Assembly: GCF_035917455.1 (NCBI RefSeq)
Contig: NZ_CP109078.1
Location: forward strand, 248,001-312,000
Length of the DNA stretch: 64,000 bases
Direction: 5' to 3'
Source of the DNA: Micromonospora sp. NBC_01796
Lineage (GTDB): Bacteria; Actinomycetota; Actinomycetes; Mycobacteriales; Micromonosporaceae
The position numbers and the translations under genes were made by a program. The notes beneath the pieces were generated by a model. That model was not told where the DNA came from and searched no databases. It was given only the letters and a program-made list of their open reading frames with translations. The number at the start of each line of letters is the position of its first letter. Within the stretch, counting starts at the first letter, position 1. This document shows positions 37,335-45,819 of this stretch, piece after piece.

Positions 37335-39583
37335 TCGACGAGGTGCTCGGGGCGTACGGGGACGGTGGTGAGGGCCCGACCGGTGGCGGCACGGATCGCG
37401 GCGACCACGGCCGGGGTGGACGAGATGGTCGGCGGCTCCCCCACCCCGCGCAGCCCGTACGGGGCGTGCGGGTCGGCCATCTCCAGCACGTCCACCAGCA
37501 TCGGCGGCGAGTCGAGGATGGTCGGGATCAGGTAGTCGGTGAAGGACGGGTTGCGGATCAGCCCGTCGACGACCCGGATCTCCTCCATCACCGCCAGCCC
37601 GAGCCCCTGGATGGTGCCGCCGTGGATCTGCCCCAGCACCGCCTGCGGGTTGACCGCCTTGCCGACGTCCTGTGCGGTGGCGATTTCGACCACCCGGACC
37701 AGGCCGAGTTCGGTGTCCACGTCCACTGTCGCCCGGTGGGCGGCGAAGGCGTACTGGACGTGGGCGTTGCCCTGGCCGGTGAGCGGGTGCAGCGACTCCG
37801 TCGGCCGGTGCCGCCACTGGACGGTCTCCTCCAGCGGCTCGTCGCCGAGCAGTTCGACCAGGTCGGCGACGGTCTCACCCGCCCCGTCGACCACCCGCCC
37901 GTCGACCAACCGCGCTGCCGGGTCGGCGGTGGCGAGGCGGGCCAGCAGCTTCGTCCGTACCGCCTGGCAGGCCGCCCGGACCGCGCCCCCGGTCATGTAC
38001 GTCTGCCGGGACGCCGACGACGACCCGGCGCTGCCCACCCCGGTGTCGGCGGTCGCCACGGTGACCCGGGCGACGCCGAGTTCGGTACGGGCGATCTGCG
38101 CCTGCACGGTGACCAGGCCCTGGCCGACCTCGGCGGCGGCGGTGTGTACGAGCACCGCCGGCTCACCGTTGATCAGTTCCAGCCGTACCCGGGCGGTGGA
38201 GTAGTCGTCGAACCCCTCGGAGAAGCAGACGTTCTTGATCCCGATGGCGTAGCCGACCCCGCGCACGACCCCCTCGCCTCGGGTGGTGTTGGCCACCCCG
38301 CCGGGTCGTTCCCGTGGGTCGTCGGCTGCCGGTGGGGCCGCCGGTCGGTTCCGGACCAGGGCCAGCAGTTCGGCCACCGGCGCCGGCCCGTCGACCACCT
38401 GCCCGGTCGGCATCACCGCACCCTCGACCGACGCATTACGAGTGCGCAGGTCGACCGGATCCAGTCCGAGCGCGTCGGCGAGCTTGTCCATCTGCGACTC
38501 GTACGCGAAGCAGGCCTGGACCGCGCCGAAGCCGCGCATCGCACCGCACGGCGGGTTGTTGGTCCGCACCCCGTAGGCGTCCATGGTCACGTTCGGCACC
38601 TGGTACGGGCCGATGCCGAGGGTGGCGGCGTTGGCCACCACCGCCGGGGTGCTGGAGGTGTAGGCACCACCGTCGAGCAGGATCCGGGCCCTGACGTAGA
38701 CGAGTCTGCCGTCGCGGGTGGCACCGTGTTCGTAGCGCAACGTCGCCGGGTGCCGGTGGACGTGCCCGAAGAACGACTCCTCGCGGGAGTAGACCATCTT
38801 CACCGGTCGCCGGGTGTGCAGTGCCAGCAGGCTGGCGTGGACCTGCATGGAGAGGTCCTCCCGGGCACCGAACGCGCCCCCGACCCCGGCCAGGGTGAGC
38901 CGGACCAGTTCCGGGGGCAGGCCGAGGCAGGCGGCCACCTGCGCCTGGTCGACGTGCAGCCACTGGGTGGCGATGAACAGGTCGACGCCCCCGTCCTCGG
39001 CCGGCACGGCGAGCCCGGACTCCGGTCCGAGGAACGCCTGGTCCTGCATGCCTACCCGGTACTCCCCGGTGACCACCACCTCGGCGGTCGCGTCGGGGTC
39101 GCCGTACCGGACCGGGACGTGCCGGACCAGGTGTCCACCGGCCAGTGCCGCCTCGGCGTCGGTCACCGGATCGAGGACCTCGTAGTCGACCTCGATCCGG
39201 GCCACCGCCCGGCGGGCGGTCTCCGGGTGGTCGGCGGCGACGATCGCGATTGCCTCACCCTGGTAGTGGATCTCCGGCCAGGCCAGCACCGGCTGGTCGG
39301 CGGTCTCCAGGCCGTAGCACTTCGTGCCGGGCACGTCGTCGGCGGTGAGGACCGCGTACACCCCCGGCAGGGCGAGCGCCGCGGTCAGGTCGATGCGGAG
39401 CAGCCGGGCCCGGGGGTACGGGCTGCGCAGGGTCGCCCCCCAGAGCATGTCGTCGGCCCAGAGGTCGGAGGAGAAGGCGAACTCCCCGGTGACCTTCAGC
39501 CGCCCGTCCGGCCGTCGCGCGCTCTGCCCGACACCACCCTCCACGGTGGTGGCGGGGGCGGTGGTGCTGACCGGTGTGCTCAT
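37331..39583 (-). CDS. pucD: Xanthine dehydrogenase, molybdenum-binding subunit
   Basis: A 750-residue molybdopterin-binding subunit that oxidises hypoxanthine/xanthine to urate. It starts with the aldehyde-oxidase/xanthine-dehydrogenase a/b hammerhead (about 20-135). Cofactor motifs follow: LAGVGGAFGAREDLSMQ (about 235-251), NPPCGAMRGFGAVQACFAYE (about 344-363), SSSASRQTYMTGGAV, and the catalytic Glu in GLRGVGEPPTISS (about 719-731). The ATG follows GGAGG and overlaps the deaminase stop as ATGA. It is the last gene of the seven-gene purine operon. Confidence 0.94.
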   Translation of the reverse strand: MSTPVSTTAPATTVEGGVGQSARRPDGRLKVTGEFAFSSDLWADDMLWGATLRSPYPRARLLRIDLTAALALPGVYAVLTADDVPGTKCYGLETADQPVLAWPEIHYQGEAIAIVAADHPETARRAVARIEVDYEVLDPVTDAEAALAGGHLVRHVPVRYGDPDATAEVVVTGEYRVGMQDQAFLGPESGLAVPAEDGGVDLFIATQWLHVDQAQVAACLGLPPELVRLTLAGVGGAFGAREDLSMQVHASLLALHTRRPVKMVYSREESFFGHVHRHPATLRYEHGATRDGRLVYVRARILLDGGAYTSSTPAVVANAATLGIGPYQVPNVTMDAYGVRTNNPPCGAMRGFGAVQACFAYESQMDKLADALGLDPVDLRTRNASVEGAVMPTGQVVDGPAPVAELLALVRNRPAAPPAADDPRERPGGVANTTRGEGVVRGVGYAIGIKNVCFSEGFDDYSTARVRLELINGEPAVLVHTAAAEVGQGLVTVQAQIARTELGVARVTVATADTGVGSAGSSSASRQTYMTGGAVRAACQAVRTKLLARLATADPAARLVDGRVVDGAGETVADLVELLGDEPLEETVQWRHRPTESLHPLTGQGNAHVQYAFAAHRATVDVDTELGLVRVVEIATAQDVGKAVNPQAVLGQIHGGTIQGLGLAVMEEIRVVDGLIRNPSFTDYLIPTILDSPPMLVDVLEMADPHAPYGLRGVGEPPTISSTPAVVAAIRAATGRALTTVPVRPEHLVD

Positions 39584-40935
39584 CCGCGGGACCTCCGGTT
39601 CAGGGTCCGGTGCGCCCGGCGGATCCGCCGCACCAGGTCCCGCTCGTCGGCCGTACGCAACTCGCCGCGCTCGACCACCGGTCGACCTCCGACGAGCAGC
39701 AGTTCGACCGGGGCGGGCGGGCCGAACACGAGCGCGGCGACGGGGTCGTCGATGCCGATGTGCCCGAGCCCGTCGATCCGCCACACGGCCAGGTCGGCGA
39801 GCTTGCCGGGCTCGATCGAGCCGATCTGGTCCTCCCTGCCCAGGCAGCGGGCACCGCCGGTGGTGCCGAGCGCGAGGGCCTGCCGGGCGGTGAGCGCGGT
39901 CGGGCCGCCGCGCAGCCGGGCGGCGTAGAGCGCCTGGCGGAGTTCGGCGCCGAGCTGGTTCGCCTCCTGCGAGGCGGGTCCGTCGACACCGAGCCCGACC
40001 GGGACACCGGCGTCGAGCAGGTCCCGGGTCCGGGCGATGCCGGCACCGAGGCGGGCGTTGGAACTGGGACAGTGGGCGACCGAGGTGCCGGTGGCGGCGA
40101 GCCGGCCGACGGCGTGGTCGTCGAGGTGGACCGCGTGCGCCAGCCAGACGTCCGGGCCGAGCCAGCCGAGGCGTTCGGCGTACTCGACCGGGGTGCAGCC
40201 GTGCGTCTCGCGGCAGTAGCCCTCCTCCTCGATCGTCTCGGCGAGGTGGGTGTGCAGCCGTACGCCCCGGCGGCGGGCCAGCGCGGCGGCCTCGGTCATC
40301 AGCTTCGGGGTGACCGAGAACGGCGAGCAGGGCGCGACGGCGACCCGGACCATGGCGTCGTCGGCCGGGTCGTGGAACCGGTCGATCGCCTCCTCGGTGG
40401 CGGCGAGCGCGGTGTCGGTGTCCTCCACGATGTGGTCCGGCGGCAGACCGCCGTTGGATTGGCCCAGGTCCATCGAGCCCCGGGCGGGATGGAACCGCAG
40501 CCCGATCTCGGTCGCCGCCTCGACCTGCGCGGCCATCAGGTCGCCGCCGTCGCGCGGGTAGACGTAGTGGTGGTCGGTGCTGGTGGTGCAGCCGGACAGG
40601 GCGAGCCAGCCGAGGCCGGCGGAGGTGGTGGCGGCGACCACCTCGGCGTCCAGCCCCGCCCAGACCGGGTAGAGCTCGCCGAGCCACCCGAAGAGGTTCT
40701 CCTGCTGGGCCATGCCCCGGGTCGCCCACTGGTAGAGGTGGTGGTGGGTGTTGACCAGGCCGGGGGTGACCAGACAGCCGGTGCCGTCGACCCGGCGTAC
40801 GGAGCGGTGGTAGCGGCCGGCGTGGCCGGGGCCGACGGCGACGATCCGGCCCTCGTCGATCACCACGTGGCCGTCGAGGTACTCGGTCCCGTCGGCGTCG
40901 ACGGTCGCCACCGCACAGTTCTCAATGATGATCAT
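39580..40935 (-). CDS. 8-Oxoguanine deaminase (amidohydrolase)
   Basis: A 451-residue zinc amidohydrolase. Ligands are visible in LVNTHHHLYQWATRG (HxH, about 60-74), RLHTHLAETIEEEGYC (His about 217), LAHAVHLDDHAVG (about 254-266) and VGLGVDGPASQEANQL (Asp about 320). The family deaminates 8-oxoguanine to urate, which fits its position between xanthine dehydrogenase subunits, as its product feeds urate oxidase. Guanine deaminase or a related aminohydrolase is the alternative. It overlaps the 2Fe-2S subunit gene by 14 nt and the molybdenum-subunit gene by 4 nt. Confidence 0.85.
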   Translation of the reverse strand: MIIIENCAVATVDADGTEYLDGHVVIDEGRIVAVGPGHAGRYHRSVRRVDGTGCLVTPGLVNTHHHLYQWATRGMAQQENLFGWLGELYPVWAGLDAEVVAATTSAGLGWLALSGCTTSTDHHYVYPRDGGDLMAAQVEAATEIGLRFHPARGSMDLGQSNGGLPPDHIVEDTDTALAATEEAIDRFHDPADDAMVRVAVAPCSPFSVTPKLMTEAAALARRRGVRLHTHLAETIEEEGYCRETHGCTPVEYAERLGWLGPDVWLAHAVHLDDHAVGRLAATGTSVAHCPSSNARLGAGIARTRDLLDAGVPVGLGVDGPASQEANQLGAELRQALYAARLRGGPTALTARQALALGTTGGARCLGREDQIGSIEPGKLADLAVWRIDGLGHIGIDDPVAALVFGPPAPVELLLVGGRPVVERGELRTADERDLVRRIRRAHRTLNRRSRG

Positions 40936-41416
40936 CGTGACCGTCCGTGGACGCGGGGGTGGCGGCGGCCAGTCGTACGGCCGCCATGATGTGCTCGTAC
41001 CCGGTGCACCGGCACAGGTTCCCGGCCAACGCCTCCCGGATGTCCTGGTCGGCCGGGGACGGGTCGCGGGCCAGCAGGTCGTGCACCGCCACCATCAGCC
41101 CCGGCGTGCAGAACCCGCACTGCACCGCCCCGGCCGTGACGAACGCCCGCTGCACCCGGTCCAGGGTGCCGTCCGGGCCGGTCAGCCCCTCGACCGTACG
41201 CACCTCGCGATCCTGCGCCTGTCCGGCCGCCACCAGGCAGGCGCAGACCGGCGTACCGTCCAGGTAGACCGTGCACGAACCACATTCTCCCTGCTCACAG
41301 GCGTTCTTGGCGCCGGGCAGGCCGAGTCGTTCACGGAGCAGGTAGAGCAGGCTCTCCCCCGGCCAGACGTCGTCGGCGGTACGCACCTCCCCGTTCACCA
41401 CACAGTTGACCCTCAT
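40922..41416 (-). CDS. pucE: Xanthine dehydrogenase, [2Fe-2S] subunit
   Basis: A 164-residue electron-transfer subunit. The plant-type cluster ligands are in NACEQGECGSCTVYLDG (about 38-54) with a fourth Cys in PVCACLV (about 56-62). The second cluster is bound by QCGFCTPGLMVAVHDLL (about 99-115) and GNLCRCTGYEHIMAA (about 131-145). The length is standard for the small subunit. It overlaps the FAD-subunit gene upstream by 4 nt and the deaminase gene downstream by 14 nt. The tail is His-rich (DGHDDHH). Confidence 0.95.
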   Translation of the reverse strand: MRVNCVVNGEVRTADDVWPGESLLYLLRERLGLPGAKNACEQGECGSCTVYLDGTPVCACLVAAGQAQDREVRTVEGLTGPDGTLDRVQRAFVTAGAVQCGFCTPGLMVAVHDLLARDPSPADQDIREALAGNLCRCTGYEHIMAAVRLAAATPASTDGHDDHH

Positions 41417-42279
41417 CCCCGTCCCCCCTCCCGAAGGTCGCGCCAGGCCCAGTGCAGGGTCCGGCGGGCCAGTACGGCGAGCGCGTGCCGGCGGTAGGCG
41501 GCGGTGCCGCGTACGTCGTCGATCGGGCTGGCCGCCGCCGCGACCAGGTCACCGAACCGTCGGGCGAGCGAATCCGGCAACGCCCCGACGTCGTCCCAGG
41601 GCAGGTCGGCGGCGAGCAGGTCCTCGGCCGCCCCGGCCCGCAACGGGGTCGGCCCGGCCGAACCGATCCCGGTGCCGACCCGGCGCTTCACCGGGTCCAG
41701 GGCCAGCCCGAACGAGCAGACCGCGATCACCATCGCGTTGCGGGTGCCGACCTTCGCGAACTGCTGCGGTCCGCGCGCCGGGGGCACCAGGAACGCCGCG
41801 ATCAGCTCGTCGGGTGCCCGTACGGTGCGTTTGGGTCCGGTGAAGAACTCGGCCACCGGGACCCGGCGGGTGCCGCGGACCGAGGCCAGCTCGACCAGGG
41901 CACCGGCGGCGAGCAGCGGCGGGTGCGCATCCCCGGCCGGCGACGCGGAACCGAGGTTGCCACCGACCGTTCCCCGATTGCGGATCTGCGGCGAGCCGAC
42001 CGTACGCGCGGCCAGCGCCAGCCCCGGCAGGGCCCGGCCGAGTTCGTCGATGATCCGCCGGTACGTGACCCCGGCACCGACCCGGAGCAGTTCACCGTCG
42101 GACGACCACTCGGTCAGGGCGCCGACCCGACTCAGGTCGAGCAGCACCCCCGGTCGGCGCCGGTCGAAGTTCAGCTCCACCATCACGTCGGTGCCGCCGC
42201 AGATCGGCACCGCCTCCGGGTACGCGGCCTTCGCCGCAAGCGCGTCGGTGAAGCTCGCCGGGGCCAGGAACTCCATCAC
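41413..42279 (-). CDS. pucC: Xanthine dehydrogenase, FAD-binding subunit
   Basis: A 288-residue flavoprotein subunit. The FAD-binding motifs are EAVPICGGTDVMVELN (about 18-33), followed by RTVGSPQIRNRGTVGGNLGSASPAGD (in parts, about 91-116), the typical second FAD loop. The CO-dehydrogenase flavoprotein C-terminal domain starts near residue 170. It passes electrons from the 2Fe-2S subunit to NAD+. It overlaps urate oxidase and the 2Fe-2S gene by 4 nt each (ATGA), so subunit synthesis is tightly coupled. Confidence 0.94.
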   Translation of the reverse strand: MMEFLAPASFTDALAAKAAYPEAVPICGGTDVMVELNFDRRRPGVLLDLSRVGALTEWSSDGELLRVGAGVTYRRIIDELGRALPGLALAARTVGSPQIRNRGTVGGNLGSASPAGDAHPPLLAAGALVELASVRGTRRVPVAEFFTGPKRTVRAPDELIAAFLVPPARGPQQFAKVGTRNAMVIAVCSFGLALDPVKRRVGTGIGSAGPTPLRAGAAEDLLAADLPWDDVGALPDSLARRFGDLVAAAASPIDDVRGTAAYRRHALAVLARRTLHWAWRDLREGGRG

Positions 42280-43142
42280 CGTCCCCCGCCGTCCGCCGGG
42301 TCGACGGTCCCGTCGTCGGCCCGGCGGACGGTGCCCTCGATCAGCCCGTACGGGCGGTCGGTCGCGACGAACACCTCGTTCGGGTTGTCCAGCCCGAACG
42401 GGGTCAGGTCGACCAGGAGGTGGTGTTTGTTCGGCAGCGACAGCCGTACCTCGGTGATCTCGGGCCGGTCGGTCAGCACCCGGTGGCCCATCGCGTACAG
42501 GGTCTGTTGCAGGGAGAGGCTGTAGGTCCCGACGAACGCGTCGACCAGCGCCGCACGGGCGCCCGCGTACGAGCCTTCCCAGTCGAGGGCCTCACCCCGG
42601 TAGCGCCACCGCGCGTCGACGGCGGTGGCGAGGATCCGGTCGTTCGTCTCCGGCAACGTCGTGTACGGGTCCTTGACGTAACCGTGGAACTCCGAGTCGG
42701 TGGAGTTGAGCAGCACCAGCCCGGTCAGCCCGGCCTCGACCTCGGTGCGCTCGTCGGTGCGGGTCACCGTGGCGGTACGGACCTCACCGCCGGCCCGCTG
42801 GAACGAGTGCGGACCGAGCCGGTGCCAGCCGTACTCCTCGATGTGGACGGTGGCGGTGTCGATCGTCGGCTGGGAGGTGACGAAGTGCCGGGCCAGCCGC
42901 AGCCCGAACTCCTCGATCCCGTTGACCCCGTGGGCGCGGGCGAAGGCGTACACCGTGTTCTTCTGCGAGTCGGTCGGCAGGACCACGGTGTTGTCGCCGG
43001 TCAGGTGGGTGGCGGCCAGGTCACCGGCGAGCGTCACGCTCACGTTGAGGTCGCGCAGGTCGTGCCGCCCACCGGTACGGACCACCCGGACCAGGCGCAC
43101 CTCGGCCTTGCCGTACTGGTTGGCTCCGAGCACGATCGACAT
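42276..43142 (-). CDS. pucL: Urate oxidase (uricase)
   Basis: A 288-residue cofactor-free oxidase converting urate to 5-hydroxyisourate. Diagnostic motifs are GKAEVRLVRV (catalytic Lys about 12), VVLPTDSQKNTVYAFA (about 53-68; the T-D-S/K active site), SEFHGYVKDPYTTLPETNDR (about 152-171) and LPNKHHLLVDL (about 239-249). The length is typical of a stand-alone uricase without the OHCU decarboxylase fusion seen in some bacteria. It lies 3 nt after the HIU hydrolase gene and overlaps the FAD-subunit gene by 4 nt. Confidence 0.96.
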   Translation of the reverse strand: MSIVLGANQYGKAEVRLVRVVRTGGRHDLRDLNVSVTLAGDLAATHLTGDNTVVLPTDSQKNTVYAFARAHGVNGIEEFGLRLARHFVTSQPTIDTATVHIEEYGWHRLGPHSFQRAGGEVRTATVTRTDERTEVEAGLTGLVLLNSTDSEFHGYVKDPYTTLPETNDRILATAVDARWRYRGEALDWEGSYAGARAALVDAFVGTYSLSLQQTLYAMGHRVLTDRPEITEVRLSLPNKHHLLVDLTPFGLDNPNEVFVATDRPYGLIEGTVRRADDGTVDPADGGGR

Positions 43143-43145
43143 CGC

Positions 43146-43487
43146 TCAGCTCCCTCGGTAGGTGGTGTAGCCGTACCGGCCGAGCAGCAGCGGCACGTGG
43201 TACGCCTGGTCCGGATCGCGGAGCTGGAAGGCGACGGTGATCTCCGGGAAGAACGTGTCCCCGTCGAAGTACGTCTCGACGTAGAACACCAGCCGGTACC
43301 CGCCGGCCTGGCAGGCGTGCAGCGGCACCCAGTCCCGCAGCCGCCCGTCGGCGTCGGTACGCCCCTGCGCCACCAGGGTCCAACCACCGGAGTCGTGCCG
43401 TTCGAACCGGACGTGCACCCCGGCGGCGGGTGTTCCGCGTCCGGTGTCGAGGACGTGGGTGGAGATCCGGGCGTAGGTCTCGGTCAT
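43146..43487 (-). CDS. pucM: 5-Hydroxyisourate hydrolase (transthyretin-like)
   Basis: A 113-residue transthyretin-related enzyme that hydrolyses 5-hydroxyisourate to OHCU. It has the N-terminal catalytic His motif ISTHVLDTGRGTPAAG (about 8-23), the mid-region Arg in RLRDWVP (about 49-55), and the C-terminal family signature YRGS. The ATG at 43487 overlaps the OHCU decarboxylase stop by 4 nt. The ORF runs open far upstream, but the family length and RBS context fix this start. Confidence 0.95.
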   Translation of the reverse strand: MTETYARISTHVLDTGRGTPAAGVHVRFERHDSGGWTLVAQGRTDADGRLRDWVPLHACQAGGYRLVFYVETYFDGDTFFPEITVAFQLRDPDQAYHVPLLLGRYGYTTYRGS

Positions 43488-44044
43488 GACGCCGGTCCCG
43501 ACGCTTCGGTCGTGGTGGCGGCCTCGGTGCCGAGCAGCCGCTCCAGGCGCAGCCGGGCGATCCGGCGCAGTTCCCCGTGGACCACCCGGCGCTCGGTCTC
43601 GTCGTCGTGGCCCAACCGCTGCCGAGCGGCGGCGAGCATCTCGTCCTGCGTCCGGCCACTGGCGAAGATCAGGAAGAGGTGGCCGAAGCGGCGTTCGTAC
43701 TCCCGGTTGGCCTGCGCCAACGCGGCCCGGACGTCGGTGTCGGCGTCGGTGACGCCGGCCTGTTCCCGGCGCGACCAGGCCGACTCCCGGTCGGTCCCGG
43801 TGGGGCGCTCGCCGATGCGCGGGTGCGCGGCGAGGGCCTGCGCGACCTCCGCCCAGGTCAGTGCCGCCAGCGCGGCGTCGGCGGTCGCGACCAGCACCCC
43901 CGGATCCGGGTACGGCCGCCCGGCGACCACCGCCCCCGCCCACGCCGGTACGGCACAGCAGGCGAGCAGGTCGCGCTCGACCTCGTCGGCCGGTCCGGTG
44001 TTGAAGCTCTCGAGGGTGTGGCCGGATGCGTCGATGCCTTCCAC
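43484..44044 (-). CDS. 2-Oxo-4-hydroxy-4-carboxy-5-ureidoimidazoline (OHCU) decarboxylase
   Basis: A 186-residue helical enzyme that decarboxylates OHCU to S-allantoin. Motifs are the catalytic His in AAHPRIGERPTG (about 73-84), SRREQAGVTDAD, and the family signature YERRFGHLFLIFASGRTQDE (about 115-134). It is the first gene of the purine operon. The start is GTG at 44044, with GGGGAG directly before it (tight spacing). The divergent promoter region with pucR lies upstream. Confidence 0.93.
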   Translation of the reverse strand: MEGIDASGHTLESFNTGPADEVERDLLACCAVPAWAGAVVAGRPYPDPGVLVATADAALAALTWAEVAQALAAHPRIGERPTGTDRESAWSRREQAGVTDADTDVRAALAQANREYERRFGHLFLIFASGRTQDEMLAAARQRLGHDDETERRVVHGELRRIARLRLERLLGTEAATTTEASGPAS

Positions 44045-44054
44045 CTCCCCAGCG

Positions 44055-44126
44055 GTTGCGAGAAGTACAACAGTCCGTCAGCGACAGATGAACCGGCAGC
44101 AACACCCAATTCGCAACAGTGGACCC
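44055..44126. promoter_or_regulatory. Candidate PucR control region in the divergent purine promoter
   Basis: Between the divergent purine operon and pucR, GTTGCGA (44055-44061) and TCGCAAC (44111-44117) form inverted half-sites 49 bp apart. CAGTGGACCC (44117-44126) recurs 9 of 10 bases as CAGTGGATCC (21281-21290), in the same orientation, before the allantoin operon. These are candidates only; chance matches are possible at this length. Confidence 0.35.
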
Positions 44127-44193
44127 GTAGGGTTTCCGTAGCTTCCTCCAAACCCGAGTCAACTCCCCGTGGCCCGACCGGAAGGAACCGCTC

Positions 44194-45819
44194 ATGCTGC
44201 TACGCGAGGCGCTGCACCGGCCACGGTTGCGACTAACCCTGCTGACCGGCGCCGACGAGCTGGAACGACCGGTGAGCCGGGTCTACGTGACCGACCTGCC
44301 CGACCCCCGGCGTTACCTGTCCGGCGGCGAGATCGTGCTGACCGGGCTGGTCTGGTGGCGCGACGCCGGTGACTCGGAGGCGTTCGTCGCCGCCTGCGCG
44401 GAGGCGTCGGTGACCGCGATCGGCGCCGGTGACGCGGTTTTCGGTACGGTCCCCGACGACCTGGTCGACGCCTGCCGCCGGCACCGGATGCCGCTGTTCG
44501 AGGTGCCGATCGAGGTGTCCTTCCGGGACATCGTCGACGAGGTGAACCCCTCCCTGTGGGCGCAGCGGGCCAGTGGTCTGGCCACCGTCCTGGGCCGGCA
44601 CCGGGGTCTGGTCGCGGCGATGGCGGCCGGCGCCCGCCTGGTCGACCTCCTGCCGCCGGCCGCCGCCGAACTCGGCGTGGACTGCTGGGTGCTGGCGCCG
44701 ACCGGTCGCCCGATCGCCGGCACCACCGGTCTGGCCCCGACGGACCGGGCTGCGATGGCGCGTGCCTTCCTCGCCGCCGGTCGGCTGCCGGCACAGGTCA
44801 CCGTGGACGGTCGCCGGGTCGCGGTGTTCGGTGTCCCCGGCCGTCCCGAACACCGGCTCGCCTCCTGGCTGCTCGCCTGCGCGGTCGCCCCGCGGCCCCC
44901 GCTGGCGACCGCCGGGCACACCAGGTCGCCCGGCGGGCACACCCCGACGGGCGGTGATCAGGCGGACGCGGCCGAGGCGAGCGGGCTGGCCGACGCGGCG
45001 GCCGAGCTGACCAGCCTGGTCGCGCTGGAACGGGCCCAGGTCGACGAGGCGCTGCGGATCGAGCGGCGCCTGTCGGACCAGCTCGGTGCCGCGCTCACCG
45101 GAAGCGAACAGGTCGACCTGCGCGGCCGGCTGCTCTCCTGCGGGCTGCCGCCGGAGTCGACGTTCCTGGTCCTGAACGCCAGCCTGACCGGCCTGCGTAC
45201 GCCGCCGGAGCTGGCCGTCACCGTCTGCGCCGAACTCGTCGGGCCGGCCGCGGACCGGGTCGCGGTGACCGACGCGGGCTCACCCGACACCGTGCTCGCC
45301 GTGCTGGCCGTGTCGCCGGAGCAGGCACCGGCGGCGCTGGAGACGATCCGGGCCGGGGTCGCCGCGTACGGGCCGGGGCTCGGCAACGGTCGGTTGGCGG
45401 TCGGGGTGAGCGGGTTGGCGGCCGGACCGGGGGCGCTGGGCGGGGCGGTCGAGGAGGCCCGGCACGCGTTGCGTACGGCGGTCGCCCGCGACGAGCAGGT
45501 GAGCCTGGTCAGCGCCGACGAACTCGCCTCGCACCTGCTCCTGCTCGCCGGTGTACCGGCCGACACCCGGCGGGCGTTCCAGCGTCGGCTGCTCGCCCCG
45601 CTGCTCGCGTACGACCGGACGCACAACGCGAACCTGCTCCGGACCCTCGACTCGTTCCTTGCCGCCGGTGGGTCATGGACCCGTTGCGCGACCCTGCTGC
45701 ACCTGCACGTCAACACGTTGCGCTACCGGATCGGCCGGATCGAGCAGCTCACCGGCCGGGACCTGTCCCGGTTCGAGGACCGGGTCGACTTCTTCCTCGC
45801 CCTCCGTCTCCCCCGCTGA
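44194..45819 (+). CDS. pucR: PucR-family transcriptional regulator of purine catabolism
   Basis: A 541-residue regulator. The N-terminal PucR sensor domain (about 5-125: LVTGADELERPV-like segment, then VYVTDLPDPRRYLSGGEIVL) leads to a GGDEF-like central domain. The C-terminal HTH_30 (about 485-541) contains TLLHLHVNTLRYRIGRIEQL and DLSRFEDRVDFFLALRL. PucR proteins sense purine-pathway intermediates such as allantoin and activate or repress uric-acid genes. It is divergent from the xanthine-urate operon, the expected target. The ATG follows GGAAGGA. Its last 147 nt overlap the 3' end of the convergent xdhC ORF. Confidence 0.93.
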   Translation: MLLREALHRPRLRLTLLTGADELERPVSRVYVTDLPDPRRYLSGGEIVLTGLVWWRDAGDSEAFVAACAEASVTAIGAGDAVFGTVPDDLVDACRRHRMPLFEVPIEVSFRDIVDEVNPSLWAQRASGLATVLGRHRGLVAAMAAGARLVDLLPPAAAELGVDCWVLAPTGRPIAGTTGLAPTDRAAMARAFLAAGRLPAQVTVDGRRVAVFGVPGRPEHRLASWLLACAVAPRPPLATAGHTRSPGGHTPTGGDQADAAEASGLADAAAELTSLVALERAQVDEALRIERRLSDQLGAALTGSEQVDLRGRLLSCGLPPESTFLVLNASLTGLRTPPELAVTVCAELVGPAADRVAVTDAGSPDTVLAVLAVSPEQAPAALETIRAGVAAYGPGLGNGRLAVGVSGLAAGPGALGGAVEEARHALRTAVARDEQVSLVSADELASHLLLLAGVPADTRRAFQRRLLAPLLAYDRTHNANLLRTLDSFLAAGGSWTRCATLLHLHVNTLRYRIGRIEQLTGRDLSRFEDRVDFFLALRLPR

